Shown: positions 1-11,622, counted from the stretch's first letter. The stretch is 64,000 nt of DNA from Pestalotiopsis fici W106-1 (GCF_000516985.1 NW_006917091.1:5948518-6012517); one strand, 5' to 3'. The notes: a model not told the origin generated them from the sequence alone. Translations and numbers: made by a program.

Positions 1-3000
1 CCACAGACGAGCACAAGGCGGCAAATCCTCAGGTCGAAACTGAGGACAGCAAGAGCGGCGTTTCTGTCACCACTTCCACTGCTGCAACCCCGACCGCGAA
101 CACCCCCGCGACTGCGACTATTACCTCGAAAAAGCGAAAGGCGGCAGCACAAGCGACTGCAAATGGCACTTCGGCGCATTCAACTCCTGCCAATGTACAG
201 AGCTCCGCGACGCGACGCACCACTGCTACGATTGTGACAGGCACAGGGTTCAAAGAGTCAAACATGCTTAGTTTTGAACAACACGGCGCAAAACCAAAGG
301 ATGGAAAACTTATTGCCGATGATGGCACAACGATTGAAAAGAATGGTAGGTCTTAATTTTGCAATTGCTATGGGTGCGCGCTGGTGGCTGCGATGCGATG
401 GATTGCAGCGCGAGCCTCTAGGATCGGTGTGCGCTATTGCGGAAGTTTGGTGCTGACGCTCGGGAACAGATCATGTCTACTTGGTGTGCGAGCCGCCCGG
501 AGAGCCGTACTACCTGGGCCGTATCATGGAATTCCTGCACATGCAAAATGACGCGTCCAAACCAGTAGATGCGCTGCGCGTCAATTGGTACTACAGACCA
601 AAAGACATTGGCAAAAGGGTCAATGACACCAGAGTTGTATTTGCGACGATGCACTCGGATATCAGCCCATTGACGGCATTGCGCGGCAAATGCGAGATCC
701 GCCACAAGGCCGAGATCCCAAACATGGAGGAGTATCGAAAGACGTCAGACTGTTTCTGGTTTGAGAAACTCTACGACCGCTACATTCAAAAACACTACGA
801 TGTAATTCCATGTGCACAGATTGTCAACGTGCCGACAAAGGTCAAGAAGGTTTTGGACGAGCGCTGGAAATACATCTTGGTGGAACAGGGCCGCTCCAAG
901 GAATTCACAAGTGCAGTCAAGTCGTGCAAGAGGTGTAGTGGATACTGTGCCAAGTAAGTCGGTCGGATTGGGTCGCGCTAACGAGCCACCCAACCAGAGT
1001 CACCCTCCTCCTTCCCCATAGCGTAATAGTGTGGTGAGCTGACATCCGAGAAGCAATGATTCGGTCGACTGCGCCGTCTGTAAGCAGACATATCACATGA
1101 ACTGTGTGAGACCTCCCTTGCTCAAGAAGCCCTCTCGTGGTTTTGCCTGGGCCTGTGCCGCGTGCAGTCGCGCACAAGAGAGAAAACTTGAAGCTAGGCA
1201 CACTCCGAGTTTGGCAGACTCGCATCCCGAGGCAGAAGAAGAGGAGCTTTGGGACGAAGAGGATGATGACCATGGTGCCGACACGAATCGCACCAGCCCT
1301 GCCGACGGCATAGATGACACCCACCAGCCGGCAACTGCCGAGCAGATCTACCAAGCAAGTCTTTGGCCGTGGCGATATCTAGGACAACACTGCAAGCCCG
1401 AAGATGCGCTCGATTACGATGATCGCATCTATCCCAGAGCCGGATCTCGATTAGGTCCCAAACATCAAGCAATTGTTTCCCCATGGCCGGGTCGCCCAGT
1501 GGAATTGGTCAAACCACTCGAGATCAAAAAGAGTGGTCGCAACAATAAGCCCAGCAAGGAGCTCCAGGCTGCCATTGAGGCCGAGAAACTGGCCCGAGAG
1601 ACGAGGCCCAAATGGGTCCAGGATGAACCCCCGGGATATGTGGCACGAGGTGAAGACTTTGATAATGACGATCCGCGGTGCACAGCGCAGTTGCTGTGGA
1701 AGCCTGCCGAGGCCGCCGGTGCAGATATCACGGACCCTGAGATCGATGCATACATGAAGAAGGCTCTAGCACTGGCACCATCGCTCAATGTTCCGGTCCA
1801 CTCCACGAATCTCATGGATGTGGCGAGAGACATGCTCTTCAAGAGTGATTTCAAGCCTAACGCGGCGCTGAAGCTGATACCCAATGTGGAACGCGCCGAT
1901 TTCAAGGAACCCAACTTGACTCCGGCAGAGCAGAAGAAGTTTGAAGAGGCTGTGTCCAAATTCGGATCAGAGCTGTATCCCGTGAGGAAGTACGTCAAGA
2001 GTCTGGACTACAGGACAATAGTGAGATACTATTATACTTGGAAAAAGACGCCAAAAGGAGTTCAAATCTGGGGCAGCTTCTCGGGAAGAAAAGGCAAGAA
2101 AGAACTCAAAAAGGCCGAGGCCACTGCCAACAAACTTCAAGATGACGTGGCCGACGACCATGACGATTCGGCATTCGATACGGACAAGGCCTTGGAGCGC
2201 AAGCGGAACTTCATTTGCAAATTTTGCAACACAAAAGCCTGTAGGCAATGGAGACGAGCTCCCAACGTTTCAGCTGCACTCATCACAGAGGGATCGGGCA
2301 AGAACAAGGAGAAAGGCGCGCAGTATATTGTCGCGCTTTGCAGGCGATGTGCTGAGCTGTGGCGACGATATGCCATACAATGGGAGGATGTGGATGAGCT
2401 TGCCAAGAAGATCACCTCCACCAGCGGACGAGCCTGGAGACGCAAAGTGGATGAAGAACTTCTCAAGGAACTCCATGCCGCAAATGAGATGATGAGCGCC
2501 ACAATTTATACCTCGCCGAGCCCTGAGGTACAAAATGCTGTGGCGGCACCCGAACCCGTTGCCACTGAACCTCCCCCTCGAAAGAAGCTCAAAACGCTTG
2601 CCGACAAGGAGGCAGAGGCTCAAGCATCAGACACCGGCAGTGGGAGCGGAGTTGCGGTCCCCAAGAAGAAGGAGAAGGTTGCGGAGAAGCCGGCACCTCC
2701 GCCCCCGGCGCCCGAGGTCCCTAAGCCTCGCGTACTTCCGTGTGCGATCTGCGGGCAGATGGGTCTCAATGGTGAACAGCAACTGCTCTCATGTAAGGAG
2801 TGTCGGCTCAGTGTTCATCGCAAGTGCTATGGCGTGGTCGACAATCGTAATCCTGGCAAGTGGACTTGTGACATGTGCCTGAACGATAAGAACCCGCAGC
2901 TGTCTCTGGTAAGTGATAGTCCAGTTCTTTACCACAGACCTCAATTGCTCACCTATTTGCAGGAATACCGATGCGTCTTGTGTCCCGTTGAGTACACCGA

Positions 3001-4849
3001 ACATGACTTTGTTGAGCCATCCAAGAATACACTGAAGAAGAAAACGTCCGAAAAGGACAAGGAGAAAGAACGTCAAGAGCGTGAGGCTGCGCAAAAGGCG
3101 GCCGATCATTTCCGGAAGAAGCAAGAAGAGATGAACCGACCCGTCAACCCAAGAGAGCCGCTGAAGAGGACCGCTGACAACAATTGGGTTCATGTTACCT
3201 GTGCGATTTGGACAGCCGAAGTCAAATTTGGCAGTGCCAAAGCGCTCAGCCCATCTGAGGGTATCCCATCGATACCTAGGGCGCGATATGACGAGGTTTG
3301 CAAAGCCTGTAAGAAGCAAGGCGGCGCATGTGTTGCTTGCCATCATTGCAAGACACCCATCCACGTCGAGTGTGCTCACCAAAACGGTTACTTGTTGGGA
3401 TTCGAGGTCACTCCGGTCAAGGGCTCACGGCGAGACCAATTCAACATTGTTACCATCAACGGCGAGACTGGTACCATGTCTGCCGCAATATGGTGCAAGG
3501 AGCACATTCCAGCCAAGACAATGGTCCACAGAATGTATGATATCGTGGAGCAACCTGAAGGACAAAGTACAGGTCCTGTTGCCTCCAATGCACTGCAATT
3601 CTATGTCCAGAATTTCAAACAGGCAGACCTCACCCTCACAGGAACTGTACGAAAGGCCAACCTCATCGCCATGGCGACCAAGACACCCACTGCTGCGTTG
3701 CCATCCGGGCCAAACCGCCGATCATCGACCACGACTGGCCTTACGAATGGCACGGGCGCTCAGCGCTCAGCCTCGATCGACAACTCAAACGATGGATCGA
3801 TCTCATTGGCTCAGGTTGGGGACAAGATTTGCATTACCTGTGGTATCGACGTCAGTCCCAAATGGTGGCCAATTGCCAAGGATCAGGAAAAGGCACTTAT
3901 CAACGGCCATTCCGGGGTTATGCGCAGCGAGGCACAGAAGTTTGTCCAGCAAAGGAATGTCCAGTGTCATAAGTGCAGAAAGGCCGGCAAGAAACCAGAG
4001 GCACGTGTCGTTCCACCGCCGCCTGCTGAAGAGATATCACGGCCTGAACCTATTCGGGTAGCACCTGTGATAACCCCCCTGAGAACCCCAGCGCCAGCCG
4101 TAACGGAACCAAGACCAGCACCGCAGCCATTCTCCTGGGCACCTCCGAGCCAGACGCCCATTGTGTCAGCGGCGCCGCCTCCCGTTGCGCCTCCCCCCAT
4201 CCAGGCACCTCTTACAGGGCCACCACCTCTTCCGCTGAACCCTCCACATGCCGTACTTGGCGGACCGAGTCCGATAGCTGCACCTGGACCACCATCAGCC
4301 ACTCTCAGCTATCCGCAAGCCGGGCCACCTTATGGCGACTGGCACCGCAACACGACTCAGCGCTCTCCTACTCTGCATCAGCACAATAGCGGCGGTCCAG
4401 CCAATCCGATGCATTTGAACCACCTGCGTGATCTTCGTCCGCCTCCCATCGCGCCGATGGCGCATCATCATCAGGGACCACCTCCCCTCCGACCCGGTTC
4501 TATGGGACAGCCTTTGATGAACGGCTTACCCCCATCGCCCCGGCGGGACACGCATCTCTCCAATGGCACGGGTCCATACCATCCTTACCATCACCAGACC
4601 CATCATTCGCTCCATAACCTGACGAATGGTGGCCCACCGCCCAGGGCGACTGAGCATTCGTTTTCCCAGGGCCTCCTCACACAGAGACCCCCATTCCCAA
4701 CCTCTCATGGCAGTCCGCCCATTGCTAGAGGAGGAATTCCCTTAAGTCGTGAGTCGAGTCTGTCAAACAACCCACCGCCGCGTCCAAGTGAGCCTCGACC
4801 TGCCAGCGGAGCTAGCGCTAGTCCGTCACTCCGCAACCTGTTGTCATAA
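1..4849 (+). CDS. snt2: Snt2-like BAH/PHD/ELM2-SANT chromatin protein (5' partial)
   Basis: Exons are 3-345 (frame open from the left edge), 470-953, 1051-2908 and 2963-4849; together they give 1523 visible residues ending at TAA. Rough domain order in visible residues: BAH (118-270), PHD finger (271-320), ELM2-like LMDVARDML (about 525), SANT (565-609), a CxxC...CRRC zinc motif (664-712), second PHD (CAICGQ to CDMC, 840-886), extended PHD with WVHVTCAIW (896-1080), a GATA-like CITC...CHKC motif (1184-1232), then a Pro-rich low-complexity tail. This order is that of yeast Snt2, which reads histone tails in a complex with Ecm5 and Rpd3 and has been linked to histone turnover; the role here is inferred from the family. 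The start codon lies left of the window. The intron 2909-2962 is 54 nt and open in frame. Confidence 0.92.
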
Positions 4850-5489
4850 ATCGGCATGCTGGAAACAAGAAGAATCTTGTTGGCATCACGCAATTGTGTC
4901 TTTAGTCCTTTGTTGTCTCATTTGGCGTTCACGGGCATTGGGGAAAGCAAAGCATAGTGACCATTGCCGTGCACGGCTAGGTCAAGGAGTACTGATCTTG
5001 ATTTTTTTTATTTTTTTTTTTTTTGGAACTGTATCATAAACTTTGTGGATGCGGCCGATTATGTGCTCTGCACCAGCAACTTGATAGATGAGCGCAGGAT
5101 GAGGCGCTAGACTAGACAGAGTGGCTCATGAGTTGTGAAAAGAACAATGATAGGAACTAGTCAGAAAAAAAGAATCATCTTACCATAATGTGCTAGAAGT
5201 GAAAACCATGATTATGTTGTACTCAGAGGTCGTGGCAAACACAAGTCATCAGACACGACACTAAAGATCCACTGATTTATCGACCGTCTCCTGCAGATAC
5301 ACCTATTACATAGTATGCTGGAGTAATTGAGTGGGGCACACGAGCTCAAACCTGACATATTCTTATCTTGGATTGCCTCACTCGGACACTCGAATGTCCA
5401 TAGTCTTCTCACGCTCAGAATTGTGCACCGAAACATCAGAGACAATCACATAAACCATAGAGGAGCTCGACTTCATTCCACAAGACACA
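4850..5489. other. Intergenic, snt2 3' end to fcy1
   Basis: No gene is supported. It holds the snt2 3' UTR, with a T-rich run near 5001-5024, and the fcy1 promoter. Short open frames here lack splice-consistent extensions and look random. Confidence 0.6.
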
Positions 5490-6323
5490 ATGACACTGGA
5501 CGACGCAAAGTTCCTCGCCCTCGCATTCGAGGAGGCGAAAGCTGGCTATGAGGAGGGTGGCATCCCTGTACGTATTTTTGCCCCCAATATTCCGCAAGCA
5601 AGCCCACGATGCCGAAAACACCACAGGCATCTTTGAACGCCGGTTTTTATTATTATTAGTCTTCATGGCTGGCAAACATGACTAATCGTGAAATTAGATT
5701 GGCGCCGTCCTCGTGTCGAAAGATGGCAAGGTCCTCGGTCGTGGACGCAATAAGCGGGTTCAAGAGGGCAACAACATTCTCCATGTAAGATTCTCTATTA
5801 TGCCCCTTCTTTTTTTTTTTCAACTATGGAATAATGGACTGAGCTCATGAATTCTTGATGTTCTCTTTTGTAGGGTGAGACGTCAGCACTCCAGAACGCG
5901 GGCCGGCTGGCCCCCGAAGCCTACAAGGGCGCAACTATGTACACGACGCTGTCTCCCTGTGACATGTGTAAGTTTCATGAGCCTGGCAACGTGGAATACA
6001 TAACTCATGGATATCCTCTAGGCACTGGTGCTTGTCTCCTATTTGGCATCCCACGCGTCGTGGTCGGTGAAAATAAGAGCTGGCTGGGCGGAGAAGCCTA
6101 TCTCAAGTCCAGGGGCGTCGAGGTCGTGGTTATGGATGACCCGCAGTGCCTTGAGCTGATGCAAAAGTTTATGACTGAGAAGCCCGATGTTTGGTGAGTC
6201 TGAAAACCTCTATATTCCAAGCCAACCTGGATTATCCACTTGATTTTATGATGTGACAGGGCACTAATTCTAAATTCTAGGAACGAGGACGTTGGAGGTA
6301 ACTTGGAGGGTGTTGGGCATTAA
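5490..6323 (+). CDS. fcy1: Cytosine deaminase
   Basis: Five exons (5490-5567, 5698-5784, 5874-5967, 6022-6193, 6281-6323) encode 157 residues, the usual length of fungal cytosine deaminase (about 158). The zinc-dependent deaminase signature is complete: HGE at the start of exon 3 gives the zinc His and catalytic Glu, and the PC-DM-C motif (SPCDMC) is split by the third intron, with its last Cys codon spanning the junction. The family converts cytosine to uracil and ammonia in the cytosol for pyrimidine salvage. The ATG at 5490 is chosen because it gives the normal N-terminus and frame. All four introns have GTANGT- or GTGAGT-like donors and TAG acceptors. Confidence 0.93.
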
Positions 6324-6676
6324 CGAAATCGGAATATCATCATTGTATGCCTTGGCCTTTAATCACGCATTATTGACACAGTATGCTCTTAGAAATGAAC
6401 GTAAATTCAGCCATCCCTCAATCTTTGTGGCCTGTCTGCAGAGTGTGTGAATCATACACGACAGTGACAGTGTTCTGAGGTACCGTGAAGAAGACCTTGC
6501 GTATCTTGATGTCTGTATCAATCTTTGTCTTCAACTATTCATGTGGCAAGAAATAAACCCAGTCCCACACTCGACACATACTTGCACCTTCACACCCATC
6601 CTCTTTCCCTCTTGTCAACAAACATAGCCATCCAGCCATACCCAGTACATCTTGCACCAAGACACTAACAACAATC
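6324..6676. other. Intergenic, fcy1 to first tandem paralogue
   Basis: About 350 bp of fcy1 3' UTR and the promoter of the next gene. A pyrimidine- and A-rich leader precedes the ATG at 6677. No gene seen. Confidence 0.5.
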
Positions 6677-7309
6677 ATGTCTTCATCTAACGAGCACGCG
6701 AACGAAGATTCTACATTGCAGGCGATCTCAACTGGCAATGGGTTTCAAGACTGCCATTATTGTAATTGCAAAATTGAGGCCGACCACAGTGTACAGGTGT
6801 ACGAGAACGTCATTCGCAGCAACCCAGCCATGTACAACCCAATGGACTGGTTCAGGGCAAAGATCCTCCGCGTTGTCGTTCAAGTCATTATCCACAACCT
6901 GCACAGGAACCAGCGCATGCAGATGATAAAGCCAAAGGTCAAGCTGGACACATTGACTCATCCGCTGGAAGGCCGTCTTCAGACTGCCGTCTGGATCGAC
7001 TGCCGGACGGATAGTGCCTCGACCATTTCCCCATCGGAGCGTCTGAGAAGATTTCCCCGGGCTTTGGAGGACGTCCAGAAGTCGGTAGATGCAGACATGA
7101 AGAAGCTTCGCACGTATTACCGACCCAGCGGCTTGCAGTGGGTTCTCTGCTTTCAAGATGAAGAACCAGAGCCTTCATCCTGGTGGCCTTGGCCCACAGA
7201 CGACTATCGCATGCACTTCATCATTGACCGCATCCGGCAGACAACCAACTTGGATATAAAATTCCCACTCCTGATCGATTGGCCTCGTTCAGATGCTGCA
7301 GAAGCATAG
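6677..7309 (+). CDS. Uncharacterised CxC-family protein, copy 1
   Basis: Single exon, 210 residues, with no recognised domain, signal peptide or membrane segment. Residues near 26-32 carry a C-x2-C-x-C-K motif, followed by an amphipathic helix and a VVQVIIHNLHRN segment (about 67-79). Next come a beta-like TAVWIDCR stretch, a long charged helix (about 120-150), a LQWVLCF strand and a Trp/Pro-rich loop (SSWWPWP). The same order of elements occurs in the proteins at 7750-8379 and 9166-9750, so the three are tandem paralogues. The start is the first in-frame ATG and lies in an acaatcATG context. Function is unknown. Its coding status rests on the shared architecture with its neighbours. Confidence 0.75.
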   Translation: MSSSNEHANEDSTLQAISTGNGFQDCHYCNCKIEADHSVQVYENVIRSNPAMYNPMDWFRAKILRVVVQVIIHNLHRNQRMQMIKPKVKLDTLTHPLEGRLQTAVWIDCRTDSASTISPSERLRRFPRALEDVQKSVDADMKKLRTYYRPSGLQWVLCFQDEEPEPSSWWPWPTDDYRMHFIIDRIRQTTNLDIKFPLLIDWPRSDAAEA

Positions 7310-7749
7310 GTGGAAAAAGCCAGTGGGGTGGTGTTTCGCGGACAGTGTCTAGGCGGTACACATTCTTGGAGACTAATTGACAATATTTGAAGGTCTCGAA
7401 ATTCATTGTTCGTGTGGAATTCCCAGCTATTTTGAATGTTGGATGATTACAACTGGAATCTACATGGTTTCTATTTCTGTGTTACGGAACAATGAACGTG
7501 TTGGAACACCCACACAGGGTTGCAATGAAATCAGCAAATATCATGACAATGAATCTACTCAGAGACAACTAAGAATAGAAGATCCATCTATGGTTTCTGA
7601 GTATAAGAATCATTCGTTCAGTCCTCAAGCTTTGAACTGGCAAGATATCCAAGCGATAATCCACAATCCCTCAAGTTGATCATTATCACACGAGAATTTG
7701 ATTTTCCTACACTTCACACTTCACGATACATTCGACAGTAATAGCAGTC
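7310..7749. other. Intergenic spacer between copies 1 and 2
   Basis: AT-rich spacer of 440 bp. An open frame at 7377-7679 (100 codons) shows no clear likeness to the flanking family and is not called. No gene seen. Confidence 0.5.
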
Positions 7750-8379
7750 ATGGCAGCCCCCGAGCTGAATGGAACTGGTCCCCTAAAGATACTTGACGGG
7801 GATCTCGACCCCCGTTGCGTATGCGAATGCAAACTGTATGCCGACGCAAGCGTGGAAGCTTACCAGAGAATGCTCGATAATGCCACAGATCATAAGGTCA
7901 TGGAGGAATCATCGATGAAAAAGCTGCGAGTGATGACTCAAGCTATAATCCATGTGCTCCATGCGCGCCATGATTTCGAGAAACTCAAGGCAAAGGCATG
8001 CTTTGGCATCAAGGAGCCTGAATCAGGAACAGTCGTCACATCGAGAGTTGTTGCCGTCTACGTTGACTTCCCTCCAAGTGCAGGCACAGACGTCGAGGAA
8101 AGGTTCGAGGGCGTTGAAGATTCGGAGTTGGAACGTGATGGATTCTTCAGTAATCTTCATGGTATTCTGACACGAAACACCATTAAAGCTCTGGCGGATC
8201 TCGGGAACGATTATTTATATCGTGAATGCTACTTCTCGGTGAGAGTCCCATCCAAAAGCATATTCCTGGGGAACATTAGCAGGGCTCGGAATGGGGGATT
8301 CAAAATCGACGAAATCAGTACCGAGACAGACAGAGTTATCGACATGGAGATCATGACCAACTGGACTCATCCACAGTAA
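7750..8379 (+). CDS. Uncharacterised CxC-family protein, copy 2
   Basis: Single exon, 209 residues. It has C-x-C-x-C-K at about residues 23-28, then YADASVEAYQRML, which matches EADHSVQVYENVI of copy 1 in spacing and pattern. The segment VMTQAIIHVLHAR (about 60-72) matches VVQVIIHNLHRN of copy 1. A VVAVYVDFP strand, a charged helix and a second strand pair follow in the same order. Overall identity to copy 1 looks low, so the duplication is old or the family evolves fast. No secretion signal or catalytic motif is visible. The ATG at 7750 (cagtcATGgca) is the first in frame. Function unknown. Confidence 0.75.
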   Translation: MAAPELNGTGPLKILDGDLDPRCVCECKLYADASVEAYQRMLDNATDHKVMEESSMKKLRVMTQAIIHVLHARHDFEKLKAKACFGIKEPESGTVVTSRVVAVYVDFPPSAGTDVEERFEGVEDSELERDGFFSNLHGILTRNTIKALADLGNDYLYRECYFSVRVPSKSIFLGNISRARNGGFKIDEISTETDRVIDMEIMTNWTHPQ

Positions 8380-9165
8380 GGACTTGGCTTGTGAAACCAC
8401 TGCGTCCAAGCATGAGACGGGATCCAGGTCAACTAGGAGGGTATGTCATTTGCCATGGTAGCAGGGTTTTGCTAAGTTCTTCTGTTTGGTTTCTCATGGG
8501 AGTCATGTTTTAGGGAATGGATTTCCGTTGCTTCGGGTTATAGTGTAGAGGTGCCAAATCAAGTCCGCATTGATATCAATCATGGTAACTCTAAACAAGT
8601 GGTGATGGATCTCTCGTGTCTTGTTTTACCGCTTGAAAAGTGCCATTCCCACCCACAAAACTCAGGTGAGATGATTGGAGTGGCTGACACTATACTGCTT
8701 GTCTAGGTGCGTAGTCCAGATGATCTTATACAGAAACAGGTACGGTATCTAATAATCTACAATTACAATCATGCAGTTCACTCATCTTCAGATTCTCACC
8801 AATCTGTGTTGGGCAGACAAGGCTTTGGGGAAGACTGTGCTGAATTGACGACGACTTGGCCAATATCAAATCACCTGTCTGTGAATAACTGCCGACTGAC
8901 TGGCTGCGTCTGAAACATGAGCTCGCATAACTCTGGACTGTGAATAACACTAGATGCCCAAACGGCATTTTTTATTCAAACAAGGCCCCGGTTGACGATG
9001 GCTGCCTTGATTTGAAACGACACCAAAGAACCCCCAAGGCAGCTTAACCAAGACATTTATTTGCATTGCCATTCCTTCTGCCCAAAGGAACCAACCTCAA
9101 CAGCTTGGCAAGGGATTCGATCCAAAAACTTACCACCACCCGGCAAAATCTGTCAACTCGCCATC
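8380..9165. other. Intergenic spacer between copies 2 and 3
   Basis: 790 bp, AT-rich, without a supported gene. I looked for a decayed fourth copy in all frames by the CxC and IIH-LH patterns and found none. Confidence 0.5.
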
Positions 9166-9750
9166 ATGTACGACTTCACTTCCCCATCGTATGACTATGT
9201 CGACTGCATCTTCTCGTGGCGAGACAAGACCGACTGCGATTGTGGTGTCTTGACGCGAATGCGCCACATGAAGGTCCTCAACAGATACAAGAGCGGCCGC
9301 TGCGAGATGCCCGACGTGATGAGCTTGAAGCTCGAAATCTTTCTCACCGCCGTCACCCACCTCTTGTCCCATGACGACTTCATCCAACAGTACGACCCCG
9401 AGATCCACCTGATTGCCGGCTCCAAGAAGGCTGGAACGAAGAAGCAGATTCACTACCTGTGCCTGGACTTTGGCGCAAAGATACTCGAATTTCCCTGCCC
9501 CCCCTACAACGTCAGTTTCGAGACGAACCTCAAGAACCATGCCAACAGCTTGCAATTTGCCTTGTTTGAAGTGGCCAAATGCGCCAATCGATATGGCGGC
9601 GGCAAGGTGGTTCCTCGACTGGCATGGATCATGCAGGGCGTTGGAAAGGACGGACCGTACTGTTACACTTTTCATCCCCGTCAGCAAGGAGGCGGATTCC
9701 TCGAGCTCGCTCTATTCGGAGGAGTCTCTCTCAAGATTGATATCAACTAA
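9166..9750 (+). CDS. Uncharacterised CxC-family protein, copy 3 (most divergent)
   Basis: Single exon, 194 residues, from the first in-frame ATG at 9166; the frame is open upstream to 9061 but has no earlier ATG. A reduced C-x-C motif (DCDCG, about residues 24-28) is followed by a basic helix, then FLTAVTHLLSHDDF (about 60-73), equivalent to the IIH-LH segment of copies 1 and 2. After that come IHYLCLDFGA, a long helix (NSLQFALFEVAKC), a LAWIMQGV strand, a Gly-rich turn and a final strand LKIDIN. The order of elements matches copies 1 and 2, though few positions are identical. Codon choice is more GC-rich at third positions than in copies 1 and 2. Function unknown. Confidence 0.72.
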   Translation: MYDFTSPSYDYVDCIFSWRDKTDCDCGVLTRMRHMKVLNRYKSGRCEMPDVMSLKLEIFLTAVTHLLSHDDFIQQYDPEIHLIAGSKKAGTKKQIHYLCLDFGAKILEFPCPPYNVSFETNLKNHANSLQFALFEVAKCANRYGGGKVVPRLAWIMQGVGKDGPYCYTFHPRQQGGGFLELALFGGVSLKIDIN

Positions 9751-10114
9751 GGACGATACTTGGACGGAAACATCCCCGGCGTCGGGTCTCAACGACGGCG
9801 AAGTAGGAGATTGCGTGGATACAGGAAATGGGGAGAGCGTCAGGGAATACACCAGTTGCTGTGTGCCCACGGTTCCAATCGCTCCTTGGCCACTTCTGCT
9901 CAGACGGCTCGCATGGATAATACTTGTAAAATCAAGGGCCTGTTGAAAGGAGAGTGTGGAAATACCCAAGCAGAACAACACAGAACAGAGTCAATACAAG
10001 AAGTACATCACCACTTTCGTAGACATGATAAAGACGTGACCCCACCCATGGCCGAACTTTGCTTTGTAGCCGTCGTCAAATGGATTAATGACGGATGGGG
10101 AAACCATTTTCCTA
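9751..10114. other. Intergenic between convergent genes
   Basis: Shared 3' region of copy 3 (plus) and the HCNGP-like gene (minus). Open frames here are overlaps with the flanking genes' other strands. No gene seen. Confidence 0.5.
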
Positions 10115-11024
10115 TTAGCTATCAAATCTTGTTTTACGCTTTCCTGTACTTGCTGTTGGGACATTTCCATTGCCTGGTGTTGTGTCTCGACTGCTTGTGG
10201 CACTGGCTGACACGAATTGCACTGGACCGCCCTTTGATCGCGCTCTCGCTTGTCCGATCTCGGTTTGGCTTTGCCTCAACTGCTCCTTGTATGCCGATTT
10301 GGGGAATATGCTAGGATCCCACAAATCCGTTCCCAATGTGGTCCGGTACTGATCCTTTTGGCTCACTTCGGCGAAGCCCATGAGCTTGTCCATGAGGCTA
10401 GGGTTCTTCAACGCGGAAGATTGTGCAATCTTGGAGTTGAAATGGACGCCGTCCTTCTTGAGCTTGAGAAAGTGCTCAAACTTCTTGTTGGCACCCGGAG
10501 GTGGCGATCCGGGAGGCGAAGGGGGGATATCCATGTTCGGGACGGTGGGAAGAGTCAGATCCCGCAGCAGTGCCCGGTTGGCTGAGTATGGTGATCCTGG
10601 TGGTAGGGACGGCACGGATGCCTCATCTTCCATGGGCGCCTCTTCCAATGGGGGAAAACTGAGACTTTCCGAGCCTTCAGGTGGTCGCATGGGACCGATC
10701 ATGCTTGGCTGGTCTGCTGTGGCGGGTGCTGGAGCCGACATCGTGGCAGGGTCAGGCTCAGCTTTTGGGACATTTTCTTCCTCTTTGTCATGTATGAGCT
10801 TTCAGTCATGGTGAAGTGTGGTAGAGAGACTTACTGGGAACCTCATTCGAGGTGGTTGTAGCTGCGACTTGATTCTCAAGTGACTGGCCTCATTCGAATC
10901 AGTGCTGCCCGCTGTTCTAGGAGTGGACGATGACATTGCGTTCTTGTCATAGGGCTCGTACCTTGGGAGGCGGCGTCTGGACCTCTTCGTCCTCGTCGCT
11001 ACTCTCGTAACCCACGAGAGCCAT
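10115..11024 (-). CDS. HCNGP/SAP30BP-like nuclear protein
   Basis: Three exons on the minus strand: 10962-11024, 10835-10874 and 10115-10782, giving about 256 residues. The N-terminus MALVGYESSDEDEE is typical of the family (a G/S-Y-x-S-S-D-E-D start). The conserved core lies in exon 3: FEHFLKLKKDGVHFNS, then LMGFAEVSQKDQYRTTLG and DLWDPSIFPKSAYKEQL. The human relative SAP30BP (HCNGP) acts in transcription repression and has been tied to splicing; in fungi the role is poorly studied, so function is inferred. The short second exon (40 nt) is set by phase: NQVAATTTSNEVP bridges the two flanking exons. It diverges from rpt4 across about 600 bp. Confidence 0.82.
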
Positions 11025-11622
11025 CTTCTTTTCAAACACTAGGTTATGAAATTACGTAGATGACAGTTGATATAATTTCTTGAAGGATAATTCCAAATCG
11101 TTCACCTCGTGGACAAGACGCAAGATTTTTGTATATCTCAAACAGATATCAAATTAAATCCTTTTGAACTTTACTCTCTCTCACAAATGCTTGGCTTAGC
11201 ACTCAAGGCACAGTAAAAGCGACCGACGTGAGTGAATGAAGCAGAAATGGTCTAACACTAATCGGGTTTAGCCTGGGGAAGCAACTACCCATGCCGGACC
11301 CGCCCAAATGCCATTGCTCCAGTCAGTCAGTCCATTGAGCCAAAGGCGAGGCCAGGCAACGGAAGCTGCATCAGCGCTGGCCCTGGCTGCTGCTACTGGG
11401 TCCAGCCTCATCATCCACCCAAAGAGCTCCCGCTTAGCAACCTTTGGAGCTTGCCAACGTCACAATCAAACCCGCGATTTCCCAACCCACGCCCATCAAA
11501 CAAACGAACTTCCCAAGAAGGCGGCACCCAAACATTTACATTCTATCCATTGACGTTGGCCGTTCAACGTCTCCCGTCTCCGCCAGATCCATACGAGCCA
11601 CCTCACATCCACATTACACATT
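11025..11622. other. Divergent promoter region, HCNGP-like / rpt4
   Basis: 598 bp between two divergently transcribed genes, so it probably serves both. I did not see a proteasome-type GGTGGCAAA element. No gene seen. Confidence 0.5.

Noticed and set aside
7377..7679. 100-codon frame between copies 1 and 2 with a CSC motif and an AIIHN segment, first thought to be a decayed fourth copy
   Set aside because: The elements occur in the wrong spacing and the rest shows no likeness to the family.
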